Of a DNA stretch of 64,000 nt, positions 1 to 8,061 are shown piece after piece. The notes beneath the pieces are model-generated. The model searched no databases. It saw nothing but the letters and a program-made list of their open reading frames with translations, and was not told the DNA's origin. The stretch spans positions 3,946,065 to 4,010,064 of the forward strand of contig NZ_CP026604.1 of NCBI RefSeq assembly GCF_003063625.1. The letters run 5' to 3'. The stretch comes from Saccharobesus litoralis (GTDB lineage Bacteria > Pseudomonadota > Gammaproteobacteria > Enterobacterales > Alteromonadaceae). Position 1 is the first letter of the stretch. Each line of letters starts with the position of its first letter. Both the position numbers and the translations under genes were made by a program.

Positions 1-1
1 T

Positions 2-2068
2 TTAAATTACGGTGATAAGCCAAATGTTATTGCTGTTAGCCTTGCCCCGCAAAATTTTTCGGCGCGTTGGTATGCTGGAGCCGGTATTTACCGTAACACA
101 TGGTTAGAGATAAATGATGCCGTACACGTAGCCAAGTGGGGCACCTTTGTGTCAACACCGACCGTGACCCGTGAACTAGCTAAAGTTAAGTTAGAAACAA
201 AACTGAATAACTTGGGTAAAACGACAAGTGCGCATATTCGCCATGTTATTCGTGATCGCCAAGGTAACGTAGTTGCTCAAGCAGAATCACAGCTAGCGAA
301 CTTAGCTGGCAAATCTCAACAAACGTTAAATCACGAGTTTACTATATCTGAGCCTATTTTATGGGACATCAACAATCCTTATCTATACAAAATAGAAACT
401 CAAGTGAGTCGCAATGGCAAGGTAGTGGATGACTACACGACTACCTTAGGTGTTCGCCATATTGAATATAAGAAAGACGATGGCTTTTGGTTAAACTGGC
501 GAAAAGTGCCTATTCAAGGTGTTTGTTTACACCACGATAACGGCCCATTAGGTGCCGTTGCCAACCGCCGAGCAATTGAACGTAAACTGCAAATTATGCA
601 AGCTATGGGGGCTAACTCGGTGCGTACGTCACACAACCCGCCGTCACCTGAAATGGTCGAATTAGCCGATGAAATGGGCATATTGTTGCAGGTGGAATCG
701 TTTGATGTGTGGAAAATTGAAAAACGGACCGTGGTAAACGGTTACCAAATTTATTTTGATGAATGGGCAGAACGTGATCTGCGCGACATGATCCGCCAAC
801 ATCGTAATAGTCCTTCGGTGATCATGTGGAGCACCGGCAACGAAATTATGGAGCAAGCCAATAAACATGGCGCGCAAGTCGCAAAAATGCTAACCGAGAT
901 TGCCCATGATGAAGATCCAAATCGCTTAGTCGCTGTGGGCTTTAATAACCCATTTGGCGCGATAAAAAATAAACTACCGGCCGAAGTCGATATTGTCGGT
1001 TTAAATTATAAACCCACGCTATATGACGATTTTAAACAAGATCATCCTGATTGGATCGTGCTTGCTAGTGAAACCTCATCTGTAACCAGTACGCGCGGCA
1101 AGTATCATTTGCCAATGGAAAAATATAAAACGCATGATTCACGTTATGTAACCAGCTATGACATCATTGGTCCATCATGGGCTTATCCACCGGATATTGA
1201 GTTTGAATACTTAGCTCGCAACCCGCATGTAATGGGCGAATATATTTGGACGGGCTTTGACTATTTAGGTGAACCTACGCCGTACGGCGGCAAAGATCAC
1301 AGTAAAAATGGTTATTGGAATGGCGATTGGCCAGTGCGTAGTTCGTCGTTTGGTGCGGTCGATTTAGTGGGTTTTCCTAAAGACCGTTTCTATTTGTATC
1401 AAAGCCAATGGACGCAAACGCCAATGGTGCATGTGTTACCTCATTGGAATTGGACGAATATGGAAGGTAAAACGATTCCAGTTTACGCCTATACCAATGC
1501 TGAAGAAGTTGAGTTGTTTGTTAACGGCAAATCGTTTGGTCGTCAGGTTAAAGGGGTAGACAAAGCCGAATTACCGATTGATTTTAGATGGTGGAAGGCA
1601 GAAAACCGCCCCGACTACAAAACGCCTTATCGTTTACGGTGGGATGTCGCTTATCACCCAGGTGAGTTAAAAGTGGTTGCCTATAACCAAGGCCGCAAAG
1701 TCGCTGAAAAAATCATCAAAACGGCAGGGCAAGCGGTACAAGCCGAGTTGTTACCTGACAGAACTCACATAAAAGCAGATGGTGCTGACCTATCGTATGT
1801 TACTGTGGATGTTTTAGATAAAGAAGGCAACTTAGTGCCAACAGCCGAAAACAAGATCCGCTTTTTTGTTGAAGGTGCAGGGGAAATAGCAGCGGTAGGC
1901 AACGGAGATTCAGCCACTATTGAACCGTTCAAAGCAGATTATCGCCGTGCATTTAGTGGCAAAGCCATGCTAATTGTTAAAAGCAAAAAAGGGGTAACAG
2001 GCAAAATTAATATTCGTGCTTATGCTGAAGGATTAACCATAGCTCCCATTACCTTATACGCACAATAG
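2..2068 (+). CDS. GH2 family beta-galactosidase, 5' end cut by window
   Basis: Hydrolyses terminal beta-linked sugars, probably galactose, from algal oligosaccharides. The frame is open from base 2, and the first residues (SARWYAGAGIYRNTWL) are a conserved part of the GH2 sugar-binding domain, so the true start lies outside the window; a GTG at 149 is internal. Seen in order: the end of the sugar-binding domain, the Ig-like domain, then the TIM barrel. Counting from the GTG at 149, the acid/base is Glu232 in WSTGNEI and the probable nucleophile is Glu308 in LASETS. The C-terminal Ig-like region (KADGADLSYVTVDVLD) is typical of bacterial GH2 enzymes with added C-terminal domains. A sulfatase and a second glycosidase follow on the same strand, which points to a sulfated galactan or similar substrate. 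The exact specificity cannot be read from the sequence. Confidence 0.9.
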   Translation, partial: LNYGDKPNVIAVSLAPQNFSARWYAGAGIYRNTWLEINDAVHVAKWGTFVSTPTVTRELAKVKLETKLNNLGKTTSAHIRHVIRDRQGNVVAQAESQLANLAGKSQQTLNHEFTISEPILWDINNPYLYKIETQVSRNGKVVDDYTTTLGVRHIEYKKDDGFWLNWRKVPIQGVCLHHDNGPLGAVANRRAIERKLQIMQAMGANSVRTSHNPPSPEMVELADEMGILLQVESFDVWKIEKRTVVNGYQIYFDEWAERDLRDMIRQHRNSPSVIMWSTGNEIMEQANKHGAQVAKMLTEIAHDEDPNRLVAVGFNNPFGAIKNKLPAEVDIVGLNYKPTLYDDFKQDHPDWIVLASETSSVTSTRGKYHLPMEKYKTHDSRYVTSYDIIGPSWAYPPDIEFEYLARNPHVMGEYIWTGFDYLGEPTPYGGKDHSKNGYWNGDWPVRSSSFGAVDLVGFPKDRFYLYQSQWTQTPMVHVLPHWNWTNMEGKTIPVYAYTNAEEVELFVNGKSFGRQVKGVDKAELPIDFRWWKAENRPDYKTPYRLRWDVAYHPGELKVVAYNQGRKVAEKIIKTAGQAVQAELLPDRTHIKADGADLSYVTVDVLDKEGNLVPTAENKIRFFVEGAGEIAAVGNGDSATIEPFKADYRRAFSGKAMLIVKSKKGVTGKINIRAYAEGLTIAPITLYAQ

Positions 2069-2086
2069 CGCTTACAAAACATAAAT

Positions 2087-2149
2087 AAAGCACTGAAAAA
2101 TATCGGTTAGCCCTCGCCATTCCCAACATTCCCGCTATTTCAGTGCTTT
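2087..2149 (+). terminator. possible long-loop terminator after the GH2 gene
   Basis: A perfect 12-bp inverted repeat (AAAGCACTGAAA at 2087-2098, TTTCAGTGCTTT at 2138-2149) lies just after the GH2 stop. The 39-nt loop and the lack of a clear U-tract make it an atypical terminator; it may instead be an mRNA-end stabiliser. Confidence 0.35.
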
Positions 2150-2163
2150 CACCCTGCAGCAAT

Positions 2164-2315
2164 CTAGTACTTTTTCCAGAAAGAAATGATCAGTTGAATT
2201 CTTTGTAGATCGAAGCTGCTGCTTCGTCAATGCCTAAAATACGACGCGAGCGTCGAACCTACAAAAATAGCTAGCCTTGTTTCAATTAATCAAAATTAAA
2301 TTGAAAAGGTACTAG
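2164..2315. mobile_element. MITE-like element with imperfect 35-bp terminal inverted repeats and a nested palindromic repeat
   Basis: The ends are CTAGTACTTTTTC (2164-2176) and GAAAAGGTACTAG (2303-2315). Aligning 35 bases of each end as an inverted repeat gives about 24 matches by eye. The middle is almost entirely a two-hairpin palindromic repeat (2202-2265). It carries no open frame, so it cannot encode its own transposase. It is the only copy of this type I see in the window, so the mobile nature is inferred from structure alone. Confidence 0.45.
2202..2265. repeat. REP-like repeat with two hairpins
   Basis: The outer arms TTTGTAGATCGA and TCGAACCTACAAA are nearly complementary. Inside are two perfect short palindromes, CGAAGC-TGCT-GCTTCG and CGACGC-GA-GCGTCG. 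The right end resembles the CGACCTACAAA that ends the palindrome at 23812-23835, so both probably belong to one intergenic repeat family. Confidence 0.55.
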
Positions 2316-2414
2316 TATTACCACCAGTAAATCGACGCAAAAGCTTCAAATAGTTAAATTGAAAAATAAATGTGAAACACATGTTGTAGTGACGACAAGT
2401 ATTAATTGAGGGTT

Positions 2415-2444
2415 TTTATATAAACTTTTATTTTTAAATATAAT
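2415..2444 (+). promoter_or_regulatory. possible promoter for the sulfatase operon
   Basis: A perfect TATAAT lies at 2439-2444, about 19 bases before the sulfatase ATG, with a weak TTTATA near -35 (2415-2420). The surroundings are very AT-rich, so a chance match is possible. The rest of 2316-2462 holds no gene that I can see. Confidence 0.3.
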
Positions 2445-2462
2445 TAATAGAAAGATGTTTTT

Positions 2463-4004
2463 ATGTATCAATTACACAAGGTGAGCTTTTTAGCTCAAAG
2501 CAAAGCGATTGGCTTGTCAGTAATATTAGCGGGGCAAGTATTCTTGACTGGCTGTCAACCTGACTCGCAGCAAGCTAAAGTAGAAGCAGAAGCAGAAGCA
2601 GAAGCAATTAGCACTCCCAATATTTTATTTATTTACACAGATGATCAAGCGCCATGGGCAATGGGGGCGGCGGGTAACAATCAAGCTTTTACACCTAACA
2701 TGGATAAGTTAGCCAAACAGGGCATGCGTTTACCCAATGCCTATACTACCACGCCGGTTTGTAGCCCATCTCGTGCAGGGTTAATGACCTCTCGTTATGG
2801 TTACGAGCTAGGCATAGATGATTGGATCAATACGCATTATGGTAAGTTTGGCTTAAATCCGCTAGAGCCAGAGTTGGGGTTAGATCCTAATTTAGAAACT
2901 TGGCCTGAAGTATTACAACGCGCAGGTTACTACACTGGCTTAATTGGTAAATGGCACTTAGGCATTACCGACCAACATCATCCTACTCAACAAGGTTATT
3001 CAGAGTTTAACGGCTTTCGTTCCGGAGGCACAACACCGCAAAACCCTAAACTGGAAATTGCCGGTCAAGAAGTTAAAGAGCAAGGGTTAACCGCTGATGT
3101 GCTGACTCAATATGCCATTAAATTTTTAAATGAAAATAAAGACCGCAAATTTGCTTTATCTTTACATTATCGCGCTCCTCACACGCGGTGGTTGCCAGTT
3201 GCACCAGAGGACGAAGCGCCATATAAAAATTTAGATCTGACTATTCCTAACCCAGATTACCCGAACCTAGATGTAAAACGCGTTAAAAGATACATGGCGG
3301 AATACTTATCAAGTGTTCGCAGTGTTGATCGCAATTTAGGGCTTATTTTACAGCAATTAGATACGTTAGGTTTGTCAGATAATACTTTGGTTATTTTCAC
3401 ATCTGATCATGGTTACAACATGGGCCACAATGGTATTTGGCACAAGGGAAATGGCCATTGGATTTTGAAAGATAAAGTGGCCGCTAAGTCGCATAATCTT
3501 CCGGCTGATCAACGGCCAAATATGTACGACAATTCTATTAAAGTGCCAACAATTGTGCGCTGGCCAAATAAAATAGCCGCAAATAGCGTTAATTTATCTA
3601 GCGTATCTAACCTTGATTGGTTTCCTACTTTAGTTGCTGCTGCTAATACACAGGCCAGTCAACAAACTATCATTCGCGGTAACAATGTATTGCCAGTGTT
3701 AACCGGCAAAAAGGCATTATCTTCTTCAGATTATTACGCAGCATATACAACAAAACACCAATCGATTAGTGGCATGCGTATGTACAGTGACGGCCAATAC
3801 AAGTTGGTTAAAGACTATATAAACAAAGGACGCGATGAGTTTTATGATCTAGGTAATGATCCGCAAGAATCGACGAACTTGATCAACACCAATAATCCAA
3901 AATTGCAGGTCATTATTAATCGTTTTGATGATGTGATTTTCGAAAAAATGTTAGCAACCCAAGATCCTCTACTTGACCAATTTTTTGCGGAGAAGAAAAA
4001 ATGA
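2463..4004 (+). CDS. lipoprotein sulfatase, type I (formylglycine-dependent)
   Basis: Removes sulfate esters from algal polysaccharide fragments. The N-terminus has a lipoprotein signal ending in LTGC, so Cys31 would be acylated and the enzyme membrane-anchored. The sulfatase signature CSPSR at residues 100-104 supplies the Cys that is converted to formylglycine by a separate maturase. TDDQ near residue 59 (metal binding) and GKWHLG at 162-167 are also typical of the family. A four-fold GAAGCA DNA repeat encodes an EAEAEAEA linker just after the signal. At 513 residues the length is normal. Its stop overlaps the next start (ATGA), so the two are translationally coupled. The sulfate position attacked cannot be deduced. 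Confidence 0.93.
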   Translation: MYQLHKVSFLAQSKAIGLSVILAGQVFLTGCQPDSQQAKVEAEAEAEAISTPNILFIYTDDQAPWAMGAAGNNQAFTPNMDKLAKQGMRLPNAYTTTPVCSPSRAGLMTSRYGYELGIDDWINTHYGKFGLNPLEPELGLDPNLETWPEVLQRAGYYTGLIGKWHLGITDQHHPTQQGYSEFNGFRSGGTTPQNPKLEIAGQEVKEQGLTADVLTQYAIKFLNENKDRKFALSLHYRAPHTRWLPVAPEDEAPYKNLDLTIPNPDYPNLDVKRVKRYMAEYLSSVRSVDRNLGLILQQLDTLGLSDNTLVIFTSDHGYNMGHNGIWHKGNGHWILKDKVAAKSHNLPADQRPNMYDNSIKVPTIVRWPNKIAANSVNLSSVSNLDWFPTLVAAANTQASQQTIIRGNNVLPVLTGKKALSSSDYYAAYTTKHQSISGMRMYSDGQYKLVKDYINKGRDEFYDLGNDPQESTNLINTNNPKLQVIINRFDDVIFEKMLATQDPLLDQFFAEKKK

Positions 4005-5068
4005 TTAATAAATTAAAAACCTTGTTCGCAATTTTTTGTGTAACCGGAATCGTTGCCACTGCAAATGCAGGGCTAAAAGGTAAGCATGCTTTACCCGACA
4101 ATTTAGCTGAGCATGGCATAGTTGAGTCGGATTTTAGTAAAGCGCTTAAAAATGGCCAGCGTATTTTAGAAGAGAAAAATTGGAATGTGTGGGGTATTTC
4201 ACCAATTGTCGGTGATGATGGCAAAATTCACGTTTTTTATTCGCGCTGGCGTGGCACACACAGCCGCTGGTTAAGCCATAGTGAAATTGCCCATGCCGTT
4301 GCAGATAAACCTGAAGGGCCTTATACGGTATTAGGGACAGTGTTGACCGGACGTGGCGGTGAACATTGGGATGCGGATACTATTCATAATCCTACTATCC
4401 AAAAAGTGGGTGATAAATATGCCTTATTTTTTATTGGCAATAATCTGAAAAGAGCGGCTGATTTTGACGGCCATCATGCCTCGACGCAACGCATAGGATT
4501 AGCATTGTCTGACAGTTTGTATGGGCCTTTTGAACGAGTCAGTGATGAGCCTATTTTAGACGTGAGCCCAAATAAAAAGGATTGGGATAGCTATTTAACC
4601 ACTAACCCAGCTTTGTTACAGCATCCTAATGGCGAATACTGGTTGTATTATAAAGCGTGGGATAAATACAACGACAATATGCGTAAAATGGGCGTGGCAA
4701 TCGCTAAGGATATTAAAGGTCCTTATACAAAACATCCTAAAAATCCGTTAGTGAGTTTTGCGTCTATGAAGCGTCAGGTCGAAGATGCTTACGTTTATTT
4801 TTCTGATAATAAATACTATATGATTATGCGCGATATGGGGGTGATCCATCCACATGTTGGCTTAATGCTTGATTCAGATGATGGTATCACTTGGTCTAAA
4901 CCGCAACTGGGTTATCGCACCAATACTCATTATGTTAATGAGCAAAAAGTACAACGCATGGAAAGACCACAAGTCTTAATGGAAAACGGCAAGCCTAAAT
5001 ATCTATTTTTGGCATTAATGGGTGGTAAATACGATACCTCTACCGGCTTTTTATTGGCTGTAGATTAA
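4001..5068 (+). CDS. secreted five-bladed beta-propeller glycoside hydrolase (GH43/GH32/GH117-like)
   Basis: Probably an exo-acting glycosidase working on the product of the coupled sulfatase. A cleavable signal peptide is evident, with cleavage likely after ATANA (residue 23). The mature part shows repeated propeller-blade patterns: NVWGISPIVGDDGKIHVFYSRW, then HNPTI...YALFFIGN, RIGLALSDSLYGPF, NPALL...YWLYYKAW, and DAYVYFSDNKYYMIMRD. These resemble the GH32/43/62/117 clans, but I cannot place it in one family or assign catalytic residues with certainty. The start overlaps the sulfatase stop as ATGA, with a GGAG about 8 bases upstream. It ends only 2 bases from the convergent binding-protein gene, and no terminator is visible between them. 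Confidence 0.7.
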   Translation: MINKLKTLFAIFCVTGIVATANAGLKGKHALPDNLAEHGIVESDFSKALKNGQRILEEKNWNVWGISPIVGDDGKIHVFYSRWRGTHSRWLSHSEIAHAVADKPEGPYTVLGTVLTGRGGEHWDADTIHNPTIQKVGDKYALFFIGNNLKRAADFDGHHASTQRIGLALSDSLYGPFERVSDEPILDVSPNKKDWDSYLTTNPALLQHPNGEYWLYYKAWDKYNDNMRKMGVAIAKDIKGPYTKHPKNPLVSFASMKRQVEDAYVYFSDNKYYMIMRDMGVIHPHVGLMLDSDDGITWSKPQLGYRTNTHYVNEQKVQRMERPQVLMENGKPKYLFLALMGGKYDTSTGFLLAVD

Positions 5069-5070
5069 GC

Positions 5071-6378
5071 TTAGTTGTTAGGTTTAGTAAACGGATAAAA
5101 CCTTAAACGCACTTGTTCTAAGTCGTGTAAGGTTTTATCTATATCACCATTTTTTAAAAATTCGACCAATAAAGGCTGCACATACTTTTCAAATTTAGGC
5201 TCGGCGAGTCTATCGAAAAATGGCGTAACAGCAACTGAAGTCTTAAAGGCGTCAATATCTTGCTTTAATATAGGGTTTTCACCCAATTGTGCATGCTTAT
5301 GGGCAGGTATCGCATGTAGTTTTTGGGCAATACTCGTTTGTACGTCTTTGTTTGCAAGGTACTTGATAAATTGCTTAGCTAGCTTTTGCTTTTTGGAACG
5401 GGCGTTGATAAAAAATGCTTCAACCGGTGCCGACTCATAGCGAGGAATATCAGCGATTTTAGGAAAAGAGACGCGTTTTATTTTGTGGCCGTTTTCAAAT
5501 TTTTGAGCGTTATTAACCATATAAGAAGAGCCTGAAAAGATGAATGCCAATTTTTTTCGTAACAGTAAAGGCAAGGTTTTTTCCCAGCGCTCTTCATACC
5601 AACCATAAGAAAATAAATCGTGGTCAATTAGTTCTTTCCACTTAACAAAGGCTTGTCTTACATCTGAGTCGTAAAAGGATTTTTCGCCGCTCGCGATTTG
5701 ATATAGTAAATCAGCTCCTTGGGTTCGGAGGATAATATGTTCAAACCAAGATGTGGCTACCCAAGGTTGTTTACTATTTGATGGGAATACATGCCAGCCA
5801 TGATTTTTAAGCTTAATGCAATATTCGACAAATTCTGGCCATGTTTGTGGTACAGGTCCAAATTGAGTCGTTAGGTTTTGATGGTAAAACAGTCCCCATG
5901 TTGTAAATTTATAGGGCAGTGCAAAGTAGCGATTGTTTAAGCTGACGTGGGGGAGTAATTGAGAATGAATAGCTTGTTGTAAGTTGAGTTCATCCCATAG
6001 CGAGGTAATGTCGGTAACTAAACCTTTGTTTACTTTAGCCATCAGACGACCTGCACTATGAGTAAATATAATGTCAGCACCGTTATTGCGGATGAGTGAG
6101 TAGCCTATTCGTTCATTCCTAAAATCATCTAATGCGGCATAAGCCGATACTTTAATTTTTATGCCTGATGCGGCTTGGAAATCGTAAAAAACATTTTGTA
6201 ATGCTGGACGATTATTGGCACCGTCGTCGACTAATACTTCAAGTACTTCGGTTGCTGAATGAATATGTGTTTTGGGCGACAGCGAGGAAGCTAAACAGAG
6301 GTCGCACCGGAACATAACCAAACTACAAATTATCAACGGAAAACAAGCTTTGATGACACTTTTATCAAGCAATTTCAT
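5071..6378 (-). CDS. extracellular solute-binding protein, family 1 (sugar type), orphan
   Basis: Periplasmic ligand-binding protein of the maltose-binding-protein class. The signal peptide is KACFPLIICSLVMF with probable cleavage after CLA (residue 30). Family features include the N-terminal lobe with ADIIFTHSAGRL, the hinge region YFALPYKFTTWGLFYHQNL and PQTWPEFVEYCIKLK, and a C-terminal segment AKQFIKYLANKDVQTSIAQK. No ABC permease or ATPase gene lies nearby, so it either works with a transporter encoded elsewhere or feeds a sensor. The ArsR-type gene lies upstream on the same strand across 53 bases, so the two may be co-transcribed. It is convergent with the glycosidase gene. The ligand is unknown; an oligosaccharide is the natural guess from context. 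Confidence 0.82.
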   Translation of the reverse strand: MKLLDKSVIKACFPLIICSLVMFRCDLCLASSLSPKTHIHSATEVLEVLVDDGANNRPALQNVFYDFQAASGIKIKVSAYAALDDFRNERIGYSLIRNNGADIIFTHSAGRLMAKVNKGLVTDITSLWDELNLQQAIHSQLLPHVSLNNRYFALPYKFTTWGLFYHQNLTTQFGPVPQTWPEFVEYCIKLKNHGWHVFPSNSKQPWVATSWFEHIILRTQGADLLYQIASGEKSFYDSDVRQAFVKWKELIDHDLFSYGWYEERWEKTLPLLLRKKLAFIFSGSSYMVNNAQKFENGHKIKRVSFPKIADIPRYESAPVEAFFINARSKKQKLAKQFIKYLANKDVQTSIAQKLHAIPAHKHAQLGENPILKQDIDAFKTSVAVTPFFDRLAEPKFEKYVQPLLVEFLKNGDIDKTLHDLEQVRLRFYPFTKPNN

Positions 6379-6431
6379 TTAACTTTTTTACTGCTGTTTG
6401 GTGGTTTAACTCGCTATCCTTTACAGGAAAT

Positions 6432-6791
6432 TTAACCACAACATTGTTTTTCTCTTGTTGGCCTGTCTCCCATTTTTGCCAATCGTGCGACACTTTCTGT
6501 TAAAAAATCACTATTTTGTTGTGCTGTGATCTTAATGGTTTCATGTATCCAACTATTCAGTGCGGGATCAATTTTATAGTAAACCCACTGGCTTTGTTTT
6601 CGATCAATTAATAACCCTGCTTTTTTCAACTGAGCTAGATGGCGCGAAACCTTTGGTTGGCTAGCTTCATTTAAGGCAACCATTAATTCACACACGCAAA
6701 GCTCTTGTTCGAGATGCAGCAATAATATACTTTTGAGCCGTAATTCATCCGCAAGGCATTTAAAAAAAATAGTCGGTTTCACAAAATCCAA
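6432..6791 (-). CDS. ArsR/SmtB-family transcriptional repressor
   Basis: Winged-helix repressor of 119 residues. The helix-3 metalloid motif ELCVCEL (Cys32, Cys34) matches the arsenite/antimonite-sensing ArsR group, and the protein ends in QCCG, which adds two more thiols. The recognition helix is ASQPKVSRHLAQLKKAGLL. The start codon is TTG: an in-frame stop lies two codons upstream and the next Met is residue 37, inside the sensing helix. No arsenic-resistance gene is adjacent; the downstream neighbour is the orphan binding protein. The family is clear; the inducer (arsenic or antimony) is inferred from the CxC motif only. Confidence 0.88.
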   Translation of the reverse strand: MDFVKPTIFFKCLADELRLKSILLLHLEQELCVCELMVALNEASQPKVSRHLAQLKKAGLLIDRKQSQWVYYKIDPALNSWIHETIKITAQQNSDFLTESVARLAKMGDRPTREKQCCG

Positions 6792-6992
6792 TAATTAGAA
6801 AATTAAAACCTGTTCAATTTACCTTATTTTGCGGTTAAGCAAAACGGTTTGCATATTAAAGTACACGATAAAAATCGAAGTTTAAATATAAAAATTGTTT
6901 TGGGGTAGGCTTAACTAGGAGAGGGTTATGCAGCAGCCGGGAGTGAGAGAGCGGTTGCTGCACAAGCTATTTAACTATAAATTAATGAGTTA

Positions 6993-7919
6993 CTAAGCGG
7001 TTCGTAAACAGTTTCTACCTGCGTTCTTGGCTTGATAAAGTGCTTTGTCCGCTTGACTAAATAACGCTTTATGATCCATTTCGGCTTTTAATTGGCAAAC
7101 ACCAATAGAGGTCGATACGCCCATTTTGGTCATAATTGACGATAAACCGGCTTCTGCTTTTATTAAACGAGAGATCCGTGTGGCAACCGATTGATTTGCA
7201 CCGTCTAGGATAATGGCAAACTCGTCTCCGCCAAACCGAAAGACTAAATCTGTTTTACGCACTGAATTTTCTAAAATACGTGCAAATTCAATTAATACCT
7301 TGTCGCCTTCAGCGTGGCCCCAAGTGTCATTGGCTTGTTTAAAGTTGTCTAAATCAAGTAGCACTAGGGTGTAATTTTCTTGGTTGGCTAATGCTCGCTC
7401 TACGGAAGACGAAAACTTTTCTTCGAAAAATCCTCGATTACCTAATCCAGTTAAGCTGTCATTGAGCGCTTGTTTTTGTAAATCGGCTACAGCTAATGCA
7501 TTACGAATAGGGTATGCTAGCTTAGCTTGTAGTAAGCTAAGTACGTTAACCGTTTCAATATCTAATTCGCTGCTACAGGCATAGTTTAAAATGCCAAGGC
7601 GTTTGTCGAATAGCATAAGTTCGGAGATATGATTAAAAACCCCCTTGCTAAATTCGCGAGTTTCAAAGCAATCAGACTCGGTCTGCAAACGCATGCCGGT
7701 TAGATCGACATACTTTGCCGCTTCTTCAGTATACATTTGTAGTATGTCGGTTACTTTTAAACTCGTGTGCAACCTTTCTACTAAATGGTTGAAATTGGGT
7801 TCAAATTCATCTCTAACTACTGCTACACTTGAATTGGGCAAGTGCATAACGTTATTTGAATCACGAGTATTGAAATGATTTAAGTTGTCCACAAAGTTCA
7901 CCTTAGATTTTAAAGACAA
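6993..7919 (-). CDS. diguanylate cyclase with N-terminal GAF-like domain
   Basis: Makes the second messenger cyclic di-GMP. The C-terminal catalytic domain begins near residue 151 with DSLTGLGNR and has an intact GGDEF at 230-234. An RxxD inhibitory site (RKTD, 221-224) lies exactly five residues before it, so product feedback inhibition is expected. Residues of about 40-150 look like a GAF-type sensor, and no membrane segment or signal peptide is seen, so the protein is cytosolic. The start is uncertain: the longest frame uses TTG at 7919, while a GTG nine codons later (7892) has a better-placed AAGGTG upstream. The ligand of the sensor part is unknown. Confidence 0.92.
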   Translation of the reverse strand: MSLKSKVNFVDNLNHFNTRDSNNVMHLPNSSVAVVRDEFEPNFNHLVERLHTSLKVTDILQMYTEEAAKYVDLTGMRLQTESDCFETREFSKGVFNHISELMLFDKRLGILNYACSSELDIETVNVLSLLQAKLAYPIRNALAVADLQKQALNDSLTGLGNRGFFEEKFSSSVERALANQENYTLVLLDLDNFKQANDTWGHAEGDKVLIEFARILENSVRKTDLVFRFGGDEFAIILDGANQSVATRISRLIKAEAGLSSIMTKMGVSTSIGVCQLKAEMDHKALFSQADKALYQAKNAGRNCLRTA

Positions 7920-8061
7920 TTAAATCTAAGCTAAAACTGTACCAATAATTATTTTTTTAATAAAAACATAAATTTAGACTGGAATTTACGGAAAATTGAC
8001 GCGGGTTAGTCTATCCTGTTTTTAGCGCGTCAAAAAAGCTTTCCCACAACTATAAGAACCT

